Source: an uncultured Clostridia bacterium
Lineage (GTDB): Bacteria > Bacillota > Clostridia > Oscillospirales > Acutalibacteraceae
Reading direction: 5' to 3'
NCBI GenBank assembly: GCA_937907605.1
Contig: CALCYI010000031.1
Span: forward strand, 1 to 62,958
DNA: 62,958 bases
The translations under genes and the position numbers were made by a program. Below are positions 24,051 to 31,544 of the stretch, piece by piece; position 1 is the first letter of the stretch; the number at the start of each line of letters is the position of its first letter. The notes beneath the pieces are model-generated. The model was not told where the DNA came from. It was given only the letters and a program-made list of their open reading frames with translations, and ran no database searches.

Positions 24051-25064
24051 ATGAAAAAAATCAGCATTTTTGACAGTATTAAAAAATTGAAATTTAGCAA
24101 CAATTTAGAAGAACAACTAATAAATTCAGGCTTTACAAAGATAAATCAAATTACTAATAAATCACCGGCACAGATTCAAAATAAAGCGCCTGAAATAAAC
24201 GATGAAATGTTAACAGAAATGTTGATTAAACTCGATAAATATGGCTTTCGCTGTTATGGAGTAGATAAATTTTCATATCCTAAAATCAATGACTATATTA
24301 AAGTTTACTATAAAAATGCAAATAGAAAGCGGAAGGTAAAAAAAGCCGCAAAGAATGTTGGAAAAGTAATCGGAGCAATCATAGTTATTGCTGGTGCAGT
24401 TTTTGTTGCTGAAAAGGCAAGTGAGAACGACCTGATTTCTTTTACGGATGATGAAGGTAAACTTAAAGCAAGTATTAATAAAGATAATGTAAAAAAGCTT
24501 GCAGATAATGTAGGTGATGCGGTTTCAGAGAGTCTTAAAAAAGCGAATCGAGTTCCGTATCAAAAAGGCAAAGATGATAATAATATAGGCTTTTGCTTTT
24601 CTTGTCCTGGACAAAAAGAGGCTGAAAATGGTGCTCCGTGCCAAGGTGTAACTGGAAAAAACCTTAATATTATTCTTCAAACCTTGAATGAAAAAGCGCC
24701 TTCTGTTTTTAAATACAATAACAAAGAGAATTACTTAATCACTAATTCATCAGATATTCCACATTATAAGAAACTGACAAATGACACAGAGGCTTCGTTA
24801 AGCGAATTGATGAATCCTGATAATCTAAAAAGAATTAAAGAAGAGACAAAAGGACTTGATACCATTCTTTGCTTTGGCGAAAATGCAAAAAAGACAATTC
24901 AAGCAGCTCGACCCGACGCGAAAGTTATTAGTGTTGAACACCCTAGTACACGAAATCTAAATTCAAAATATCCAAATACTATGTTTGACAGTAATCTTAC
25001 AGCCCAAGAAAGAAACATTCAACGCAACAAACTATTGGCTGAAGAGATTCTTAAGCAATTATAG
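24051..25064 (+). CDS. HhH-like/hydrophobic/uracil-DNA-glycosylase-like fusion protein
   Basis: 337-residue AT-rich gene inserted between tsf and pyrH, whose neighbourhood is usually uninterrupted. Residues ~15-70 (LEEQLINSGFTKINQITNKSPAQI) resemble the helix-hairpin-helix fold of the RNA polymerase alpha C-terminal domain. Residues ~102-121 are hydrophobic and could cross or touch the membrane. The C-terminal part resembles family-4-like uracil-DNA glycosylases: SCPGQKEAENGAPCQGVTGKNL (motif A-like), YLITNSSD, ILCFGENAKKTI and a late HPST. The four Fe-S cysteines of family 4 are not obviously conserved. The function is unknown; a nucleic-acid or nucleotide role is inferred. Confidence 0.65.
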   Translation: MKKISIFDSIKKLKFSNNLEEQLINSGFTKINQITNKSPAQIQNKAPEINDEMLTEMLIKLDKYGFRCYGVDKFSYPKINDYIKVYYKNANRKRKVKKAAKNVGKVIGAIIVIAGAVFVAEKASENDLISFTDDEGKLKASINKDNVKKLADNVGDAVSESLKKANRVPYQKGKDDNNIGFCFSCPGQKEAENGAPCQGVTGKNLNIILQTLNEKAPSVFKYNNKENYLITNSSDIPHYKKLTNDTEASLSELMNPDNLKRIKEETKGLDTILCFGENAKKTIQAARPDAKVISVEHPSTRNLNSKYPNTMFDSNLTAQERNIQRNKLLAEEILKQL

Positions 25065-25180
25065 CGCTTTAAAATCGCCATCGCTTTTGACAAATTTGGA
25101 TAGCATAGTTCAGTAATGTCAGTGTTACGTGGGTTTTCAGCCAGACTTTGCCTCTCAGACTAACGGCTATTCAGTATACC

Positions 25181-25215
25181 AAGAGCATCTCGTATGAGAT
25201 GCTCTTTTCTTTTAT
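25181..25215 (+). terminator. Terminator of the UDG-like gene
   Basis: An 11-bp perfect stem (25181-25191 with 25196-25206) with a GTAT loop is followed by TTTTCTTTT. It isolates the insertion from pyrH, which must use its own promoter. The stretch 25065-25180 holds nothing I recognise. Confidence 0.92.
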
Positions 25216-25297
25216 ATATAACTGCTTACTACTTACTGAATCCCGCAAGGGATTCTTTTTCTTTTACCAATTTGTAACTTCTTTTTTTTAGTTATAA

Positions 25298-25326
25298 CTT
25301 TACTTTAACTATAAATTATATTATTA
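25298..25326 (+). promoter_or_regulatory. Possible promoter of the pyrH-polC cluster
   Basis: TTTACT (25298-25303), 17-nt spacer, TATTAT (25321-25326), in a very AT-rich stretch where alternatives are possible. Confidence 0.35.
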
Positions 25327-25359
25327 TATATTTAATAAATTTTATGGAGGTTATTTCCT

Positions 25360-26067
25360 ATGGGCATTAAATATAAAAGAATCCTGCTCAAGCTTTCGGG
25401 CGAGGTGCTTGCAGGGGAAGCCGGTAAGGGAATTGATAACGAAACCGTGTTTTCAATCTGCCGCTCGGTTAAGAAAGTAGCCGACGCGGGCGTTGACGTA
25501 GGAATCGTCGTAGGCGGCGGCAACTTCTGGAGAGGACGCTCAAACGAGCATATGGACCGCACGAGAGCCGACCATATCGGAATGCTCGCAACCGCTATGA
25601 ACTCGCTTGCGCTTGCCGACGCGCTTGAGCAGCTCGGCGCCGACGTGAGAGTTCAGACCGCTATTGAAATGCGCCAGATTGCAGAGCCGTATATCCGCAA
25701 CAGAGCAATCCGCCATTTTGAAAAGGGAAGAATAGTAATCTTCGGCTGCGGAACGGGCTCGCCCTTCTTCTCGACCGATACCGCAGCGGCGCTCCGCTCG
25801 GTAGAGATTAATGCTGAGGCGCTACTTAAGGCTACCAACGTTGACGGCGTTTACGATAAGGACCCGAACAAATTTGACGACGCGGTTAAATTTGATACGG
25901 TTACCTTCCACGAGGTTATCACCCGTGACCTCAAGGTTATGGATTCAACCGCATTTTCACTTTGTAAGGATAACAATATGCCGATTATTGTTTTCAATCT
26001 TAACGACCCCGACAATATCCTGCGCGTAGTAAACGGCGAGAAAATCGGCACAACGGTTAAAAATTAA
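25360..26067 (+). CDS. pyrH: Uridylate kinase
   Basis: 235-residue UMP kinase of the amino-acid-kinase fold, making UDP for pyrimidine nucleotide synthesis. It has the opening YKRILLKLSGEVLAGE, the GIVVGGGNFWRG nucleotide-phosphate loop, DHIGMLATAMNSLALAD and TNVDGVYDKDPNK. It is the normal length. TGGAGG precedes the ATG. It opens the conserved pyrH-frr-uppS-cdsA-dxr-rseP-ispG-polC run. Confidence 0.97.
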   Translation: MGIKYKRILLKLSGEVLAGEAGKGIDNETVFSICRSVKKVADAGVDVGIVVGGGNFWRGRSNEHMDRTRADHIGMLATAMNSLALADALEQLGADVRVQTAIEMRQIAEPYIRNRAIRHFEKGRIVIFGCGTGSPFFSTDTAAALRSVEINAEALLKATNVDGVYDKDPNKFDDAVKFDTVTFHEVITRDLKVMDSTAFSLCKDNNMPIIVFNLNDPDNILRVVNGEKIGTTVKN

Positions 26068-26085
26068 TTTATTAAGGAGTAAATT

Positions 26086-26640
26086 ATGGACAGAGTATTT
26101 GACAGAACTAAGGAAAGAATGGAAAAATGCCTTGACTCGCTTGACAGAGATTTTCAGACTATCAGAGCGGGCAGAGCAAACCCGAAAATCTTAAACAATA
26201 TTTCGGTTGAGTATTACGGAACCCCGACTCCGCTCAATCAGCTTGCGGGCATTTCAGTCCCCGAGGCAAGACTTCTCGTTATTCAGCCTTACGATGCTTC
26301 AATCCTCAGGGATATTGAAAAGGCTATTAACGTATCCGATATCGGCATTAACCCCCAGAACGACGGTAAGGTTATCCGCCTTACCTTCCCTCAGCTTACC
26401 GAGGAGCACAGAAAGACTCTCGTTAAGGACGTAAGCAAGAGAGCTGAGGAGGCTAAGGTTGCTATCCGTAACGTAAGGCGCGATGCAATCGACGACATCA
26501 AGAAGCTTAAAAAGAATAACGAAATTACCGAGGATGACCAGAAGGACGGCGAAAAGGAAGTTCAGGACATCACCGATAAGTACATTAAGCAGGTCGACGA
26601 AATGGCTAAGGCAAAGGAACAAGAGGTTCTTTCCATTTAA
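26086..26640 (+). CDS. frr: Ribosome recycling factor
   Basis: 184-residue RRF, which with EF-G splits post-termination ribosomes. It shows the three-helix-bundle pattern: MEKCLDSLDRDFQTIRAGRANPKIL, then LNQLAGISVPEARLLVIQPYD in domain II, and RRDAIDDIKKLKKNNEITEDDQKDGEKEVQ. It lies 18 bases after pyrH with an AAGGAG site. Confidence 0.97.
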   Translation: MDRVFDRTKERMEKCLDSLDRDFQTIRAGRANPKILNNISVEYYGTPTPLNQLAGISVPEARLLVIQPYDASILRDIEKAINVSDIGINPQNDGKVIRLTFPQLTEEHRKTLVKDVSKRAEEAKVAIRNVRRDAIDDIKKLKKNNEITEDDQKDGEKEVQDITDKYIKQVDEMAKAKEQEVLSI

Positions 26641-26657
26641 CAGAAATAACACTTTGC

Positions 26658-26677
26658 GGGGCGATATTTATCGCTCC
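26658..26677 (+). other. Intercistronic hairpin between frr and uppS
   Basis: An 8-bp stem (26658-26665 with 26670-26677) with an ATTT loop lacks a strong T-run. Probably a processing or stabilising hairpin rather than a terminator. Confidence 0.45.
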
Positions 26678-26705
26678 GTTTCGTGAATTTTAAGGAGTAG
26701 CATCT

Positions 26706-27428
26706 ATGGCTATTTTTTCAAAGAAAGCGAAAACCGAAGAACGCCCGACCTTTGAGGTTTTGCCGAACCATCTCGGAATAATTATGGACGGCAACGGCAG
26801 ATGGGCGAAAAAAAGAGGTATGCCCCGTACAGCAGGGCATAAGCAGGGCGGACAGACCTTCCGTACGATTTCTCAGGAATGTGCAGACCTCGGTATTAAA
26901 TATGTTACCTTCTACGCCTTTTCAACTGAAAACTGGAAAAGACCTAAGGAGGAAATTGATACCCTTATGTCGCTCTTCAAGGATTACCTGCTTGAAGCCA
27001 AAAGGGACTTCATAAAGGCGGGTAATAACAAGATTGAGTTTATCGGCGAGCGCGAGGGTATTGCGCAGGAGCTCCTTGACCTTATGGACGAGGCTGAGGC
27101 TGAAACCGCTTCCCATACGGGTACGACTGTTTACCTTGCGATTAACTACGGCGGACGTCAGGAGATTGTCTGCGCGGTTAATAAGCTCATTAAAGAGGGA
27201 AAAGACGAGGTTACGGAAGAAGATATTTCCGAAAATATCTATACCGTTCCCGAATGTGACCTTATTATCCGTCCGTCAGGAGAGCAGAGGCTCTCGAACT
27301 TCCTGCTCTGGCAGGCTGCTTACAGCGAATTCTGGTACAGCGACGTGCTGTGGCCTGATTTCTCAAAACAGGATTTATACTCGGCGCTGCGCGATTTTGA
27401 AAAGCGCAACCGCCGCTTCGGAGGTTAG
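26706..27428 (+). CDS. uppS: Isoprenyl transferase (undecaprenyl diphosphate synthase)
   Basis: 240-residue cis-prenyltransferase that builds undecaprenyl diphosphate for wall synthesis. Signatures: HLGIIMDGNGRWAKKRGMPRTAGHKQG with the Mg-binding Asp, YVTFYAFSTENWKRP, and the C-terminal DLIIRPSGEQRLSNFLLWQAAYSE. A cytosolic tail of about 20 residues precedes the fold. AAGGAG precedes the ATG. The cdsA start lies one base past its stop. Confidence 0.96.
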   Translation: MAIFSKKAKTEERPTFEVLPNHLGIIMDGNGRWAKKRGMPRTAGHKQGGQTFRTISQECADLGIKYVTFYAFSTENWKRPKEEIDTLMSLFKDYLLEAKRDFIKAGNNKIEFIGEREGIAQELLDLMDEAEAETASHTGTTVYLAINYGGRQEIVCAVNKLIKEGKDEVTEEDISENIYTVPECDLIIRPSGEQRLSNFLLWQAAYSEFWYSDVLWPDFSKQDLYSALRDFEKRNRRFGG

Positions 27429-27429
27429 T

Positions 27430-28299
27430 ATGAAACAAAGAGTAATTACAGCATTATCGCTTTTGGCGCTTCTCGCGGTTGTAGTATGGAGAATATATAC
27501 GCCCGTATTCGTGGCGGTTATTGCGATATTCTCGGCTATTGCCGCTAACGAGATTATGCACTGCGCAAAGATTAAAAATAAATTCATTCTGATTGTCGGA
27601 ACAGTTTTTGCGTTTTTCGTACCCGTATTTGCTAATCCGACTGTGCTTGAGCCGATCGTATCCACGGAAAAATGGGGAGAGATTATCGGCTTCGTACCGA
27701 AAATAGTTTATATTATCGCGCTTGTATTCGTGTTCTTTCTTGCAATGCTCAAGGATTATAAGAATACGAAGTTTGAACAGGTTGCTATTTCGTTCGTTGC
27801 GAGCATATTTGTACCGTTCGGCTTTTCGGTTCTCGTTATACTCCGCGATATAGCGGGCTATAAGGAGCAGTTTGGCGTTTACCTTATCTTTTACGGACTT
27901 ATCTGCGCTCTGGGTACCGACGTTGGCGCTCAGCTTACGGGTATGGCAATCGGAAAGCATAAGATGTCGCCGAATATCTCCCCGAAGAAAACCGTTGAGG
28001 GCGCTGTAGGGGGAATAGTTGTAGGGCTCCTTTTCAACCTTGCGGCGATACTTCTCTATAATAAATTCGCCGTTACTCCGATTGATACAAAAACGATTAT
28101 TATTTTAATGTGCGCCGCTCCGTTTATTGAATTTATGAGTATGATGGGCGACCTTTCCGCGTCGGTATTAAAGCGTAATTTTGACGTTAAGGATTTCGGA
28201 AAGATTTTCCCCGGTCACGGCGGAGTTATGGACAGGTTTGATTCCTCAATGTTCACTCTACCGCTGACCTACTGTTTAGCAATGTTCATTTTAAGGTGA
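27430..28299 (+). CDS. cdsA: Phosphatidate cytidylyltransferase
   Basis: 289-residue integral membrane enzyme making CDP-diacylglycerol. It has multiple transmembrane helices, and the C-terminal CDP-alcohol signature region SPNISPKKTVEGAVGG ... GDLSASVLKRNFDVKDFGKIFPGHGGVMDRFDS is complete. The start ATG 27430 is preceded by GGAGG overlapping the uppS stop; the frame stays open further upstream inside uppS but that part is a shadow. Confidence 0.95.
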   Translation: MKQRVITALSLLALLAVVVWRIYTPVFVAVIAIFSAIAANEIMHCAKIKNKFILIVGTVFAFFVPVFANPTVLEPIVSTEKWGEIIGFVPKIVYIIALVFVFFLAMLKDYKNTKFEQVAISFVASIFVPFGFSVLVILRDIAGYKEQFGVYLIFYGLICALGTDVGAQLTGMAIGKHKMSPNISPKKTVEGAVGGIVVGLLFNLAAILLYNKFAVTPIDTKTIIILMCAAPFIEFMSMMGDLSASVLKRNFDVKDFGKIFPGHGGVMDRFDSSMFTLPLTYCLAMFILR

Positions 28300-28303
28300 T
28301 ATT

Positions 28304-29455
28304 ATGACAAAGAATATTTCACTCCTCGGCTCAACGGGCTCAATAGGTACTCAGTCGCTCGACGTCTGCCGTATGCATGGCTACAACGTTAAGTGCCTTA
28401 CCGCTTCGTCGAGGGTTGACGTTATAGAAAATCAGATACGCGAATTTAAGCCCGAGCTCGTATGTATGATGAAGGAAAGCGCCGCAAATGATTTAAAGGC
28501 GCGCATTAAAGATACCGATACCCACGTTGTGAGCGGTATGGAGGGCTTAATTGAGTGCTCAACATATAACGGCGCGGATACAGTGCTTAATTCAGTCGTC
28601 GGTGTGGTAGGACTCCAGCCCACGCTTGAGGCTATCACCGCGGGTAAGACGATTGCTCTTGCTAATAAGGAAACGCTCGTCGCTGGCGGTCACCTCGTTA
28701 CCAATCTCGCAAAGGAGAAGGGCGTCTCAATCCTTCCTGTAGACAGCGAGCACTCCGCAATCTTTCAGGCAATGCAGGGAAGTCCGCGCAAGGAAGCAAT
28801 AAAGAAGATAATTCTCACCGCTTCGGGCGGTCCCTTTTTCGGCAAAAAGCTAAGTGAACTTGAAAACGTTACCGCAGCCGACGCGCTTAATCATCCCAAC
28901 TGGGATATGGGCGCAAAAATCACCATAGATTCCGCTACGATGATGAATAAGGGGCTTGAGTTTATTGAGGCTAAGTGGCTTTTTGATATGCCAAACGAGG
29001 ATATAGAAATCGTTGTGCATAGGGAATCGGTTATTCATTCCGCGATAGTTTATCAGGATAATTCAATGATAGCCCAGCTCGGCGTGCCCGATATGCGTAT
29101 ACCCATTCAGTACGCGCTTACCTATCCCGAAAGGTATGAGAGCCCCGTAGCCCCGCTCAGCCTTGCCGAATACGGTAAATTGACCTTCTTTGAACCCGAT
29201 TACGATACCTTTAAGTGTATCAACGTCTGCAAGGAGGCTATTGAGCTCGGCGGACTTCATCCCGCCGCGGCAAACGGCGCAAACGAGGAGAGCGTAAAAC
29301 TTTTCCTCGACGGTAAAATTAAATTCACCGATATTGCATATCTTAATTATGAGGCGATGAAAAACGCGCCCGAGAAAAGGGATTTCACCTTGCAGGACGT
29401 GCTCGATACTGACATGGCTGCAAGAAACTATGTTTTGGAGACGGTTAAGTGTTAG
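28304..29455 (+). CDS. dxr: 1-deoxy-D-xylulose 5-phosphate reductoisomerase
   Basis: 383-residue enzyme of the non-mevalonate isoprenoid pathway that converts DXP to MEP with NADPH. The LLGSTGSIGTQSLDVCR nucleotide-binding start, ALANKETLVAGG, LPVDSEHSAIFQ and NKGLEFIEAKWLF are diagnostic. Five bases separate it from cdsA. It works together with uppS and ispG of this operon in supplying undecaprenyl lipids. Confidence 0.97.
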   Translation: MTKNISLLGSTGSIGTQSLDVCRMHGYNVKCLTASSRVDVIENQIREFKPELVCMMKESAANDLKARIKDTDTHVVSGMEGLIECSTYNGADTVLNSVVGVVGLQPTLEAITAGKTIALANKETLVAGGHLVTNLAKEKGVSILPVDSEHSAIFQAMQGSPRKEAIKKIILTASGGPFFGKKLSELENVTAADALNHPNWDMGAKITIDSATMMNKGLEFIEAKWLFDMPNEDIEIVVHRESVIHSAIVYQDNSMIAQLGVPDMRIPIQYALTYPERYESPVAPLSLAEYGKLTFFEPDYDTFKCINVCKEAIELGGLHPAAANGANEESVKLFLDGKIKFTDIAYLNYEAMKNAPEKRDFTLQDVLDTDMAARNYVLETVKC

Positions 29456-30486
29456 CTAATATTTGGCATACGGTTTACCCGATATTAATTGCGATACTCT
29501 TTTTTGAGCTGATTATTATAATCCACGAGGGCGGACATTTCGTTGCTGCCCGACTGATGAAAATTAAGGTTAACGAGTTTTCAATCGGAATGGGACCTAA
29601 GATTATTCAGTTCAAAAGGGGCGAAACTCTTTATACCCTGCGCCTGCTACTTTTCGGCGGCTATTGCGCTATGGAGGGCGAGAGCGAGGAGAGCGACGAC
29701 GAAGGCTCGTTCTCAAAAAAGAGTGTCGGCGCGAGGATATTCGTTGTCGTTGCGGGCGCGGTAATGAACTTAATACTCGGCTTTGTAATCGTAGGTATTC
29801 TTGTATGCTCTCAGAGCCTTGTGGGGACTACCGCAATCGCAAAGTTTGACGATAACGCGATAAGTAACGCAACCCTTCAGGCAGGGGATAAGATTAAATC
29901 AATCGACGGTATGAGGGTATACAGCCCGAGCGACGTATCAACGGGGCTTTCAAGGTCTGCTGACGATACGCTCGATATGGTCGTAGTAAGAAACGGAAAA
30001 GAGGAAAAGCTTTCCGTAAAATTCGAAACCGAGGAATACGAGGGCAGGGATTATATCCGTATGGATTTCTGGTTACTTGGAGTTGAGAAAACTCCGCTCA
30101 ACGTGATTAAGAATACCGCTACTGAATGGGTATCCTACGCCCGTATGGTGTTCCTCTCGCTTCACGATTTAATCCTCGGCAGGTACGGACTTAAGGATTT
30201 ATCGGGTCCCGTCGGTGCTGTGAGCGTTGTATCAACCGCGGTAAAAACAAGCGCGTTTTCGATGCTGAGGATAATGGCGCTTCTAACTATCAATATAGGA
30301 CTGTTCAACTTGTTCCCGATTCCCGCTCTGGACGGGTGGAGATTATTCCTTCTCATTTTCGAGGGAATATTCAAACGCAAGCTTCCAGATAAATGGGAAT
30401 GGGCAATTAACGCCGTAGGGCTTGCGCTCCTCCTCGGGTTAATGTGCATAATCACTTTTTCCGACGTTTCAAAACTGTTTAAATAA
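29449..30486 (+). CDS. rseP: Site-2 intramembrane metalloprotease RseP/RasP
   Basis: 345-residue membrane protease that cuts substrates within the bilayer. HEGGH (residues 26-30) provides the zinc ligands; a PDZ domain (about 120-200, QAGDKIKSIDGMRV) follows; and the C-terminal NLFPIPALDGWRL has the third ligand region, with Trp where Gly is usual (LDGG). The start is GTG 29449, overlapping dxr by 7 bases and with GGAG 8 nt upstream. In Bacillus the orthologue RasP acts on anti-sigma factors and FtsL. Confidence 0.94.
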   Translation: MLANIWHTVYPILIAILFFELIIIIHEGGHFVAARLMKIKVNEFSIGMGPKIIQFKRGETLYTLRLLLFGGYCAMEGESEESDDEGSFSKKSVGARIFVVVAGAVMNLILGFVIVGILVCSQSLVGTTAIAKFDDNAISNATLQAGDKIKSIDGMRVYSPSDVSTGLSRSADDTLDMVVVRNGKEEKLSVKFETEEYEGRDYIRMDFWLLGVEKTPLNVIKNTATEWVSYARMVFLSLHDLILGRYGLKDLSGPVGAVSVVSTAVKTSAFSMLRIMALLTINIGLFNLFPIPALDGWRLFLLIFEGIFKRKLPDKWEWAINAVGLALLLGLMCIITFSDVSKLFK

Positions 30487-30497
30487 CGGAGATTACT

Positions 30498-31544
30498 ATG
30501 AAAAGACTCAGTAAAAAAATAAAACTCGGCAATACCTTTATGGGCGGAGATTCGCCCGTGCTCGTTCAGAGTATGCTCAATATCCCTGCAAGTGATATTG
30601 AAAACAACGTTAAGCAGGCTGTTGCGCTTGAAAAGGCGGGCTGTCAGGTTATCCGCTTTGCAGTGCCGAACGAGGAGGCGCTCGCGTTAATCGAGCCTAT
30701 TAAAAATGCAACCACGGTTCCGCTCGTTGCCGATATTCATTTTGATTATAAGCTCGCGCTCGGCGCGGCCGAAAGGGGCATAGATAAAATCCGTATCAAT
30801 CCTGGTAATATAGGAAGCGAGGACCGGGTTAAAGCCGTTGCTGATATCTGTAAGCAAAAGGGCTTGCCTATCAGAATAGGCGTAAACTCAGGTTCTCTTG
30901 AGAAGGAGATACTCGCAAGGTACGGCTCGCCGACTCCCGAGGCTATGGTTGAGTCAGCGCTGTATCACGCTTCGCTTCTCCAGAAATTCAATTTTGACGA
31001 CATCGTAATTTCAATTAAATCGTCAAACGTAAATACGATGATACAGGCTTACGAGCTCGCCGCCGAGAAATGCGATTATCCGCTTCACCTCGGCGTAACC
31101 GAGGCGGGCACGAAGCGTATGGGTATTATTAAGTCCGCCGTAGGTATCGGCTCGCTTCTTACAAGGGGCATAGGCGATACTATCCGCGTAAGCCTTACCG
31201 ATGAACCTGTTGAAGAGGTCTACGCAGCCTTTGATATTCTCAAGGCGATAGGGCTTAAGACCGACTGCCCTTATCTTATTTCCTGTCCGACCTGCGGCAG
31301 AACGAAGATTGACCTCGTAGGTCTTGCAAAGCAGGTTGAGGACAGGCTCCGCGACTGCAAGAAGCCTATTAAGGTTGCCGTTATGGGCTGTATAGTAAAC
31401 GGTCCGGGCGAAGCTAAGGAAGCGGATATCGGTATTGCGGGCGGCGACGGCTGCGGACTGATATTCAAAAAGGGAGAAATTCTCCGTAAGGTCGATGAAA
31501 AAGACCTGCTTGAAGAATTAATGAAAGAGGTAGACAAACTCTAA
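30498..31544 (+). CDS. ispG: 4-hydroxy-3-methylbut-2-enyl diphosphate synthase (IspG)
   Basis: 348-residue iron-sulfur enzyme that turns MEcPP into HMBPP. The TIM-barrel N-terminal half has DIHFDYKLAL and KIRINPGNIG; the cluster cysteines appear as CPTCGRT and GCIVNGPGE in the C-terminal domain. Together with dxr and uppS it links isoprenoid production to wall lipid carriers. Its stop shares a base with the polC start (TAATG). Confidence 0.97.
   Translation: MKRLSKKIKLGNTFMGGDSPVLVQSMLNIPASDIENNVKQAVALEKAGCQVIRFAVPNEEALALIEPIKNATTVPLVADIHFDYKLALGAAERGIDKIRINPGNIGSEDRVKAVADICKQKGLPIRIGVNSGSLEKEILARYGSPTPEAMVESALYHASLLQKFNFDDIVISIKSSNVNTMIQAYELAAEKCDYPLHLGVTEAGTKRMGIIKSAVGIGSLLTRGIGDTIRVSLTDEPVEEVYAAFDILKAIGLKTDCPYLISCPTCGRTKIDLVGLAKQVEDRLRDCKKPIKVAVMGCIVNGPGEAKEADIGIAGGDGCGLIFKKGEILRKVDEKDLLEELMKEVDKL

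Noticed and set aside
27034..27429. Upstream extension of the cdsA frame inside uppS
   Set aside because: The extension is an Arg/Ser/Leu-rich shadow of uppS. The real start is ATG 27430, behind a GGAGG site.
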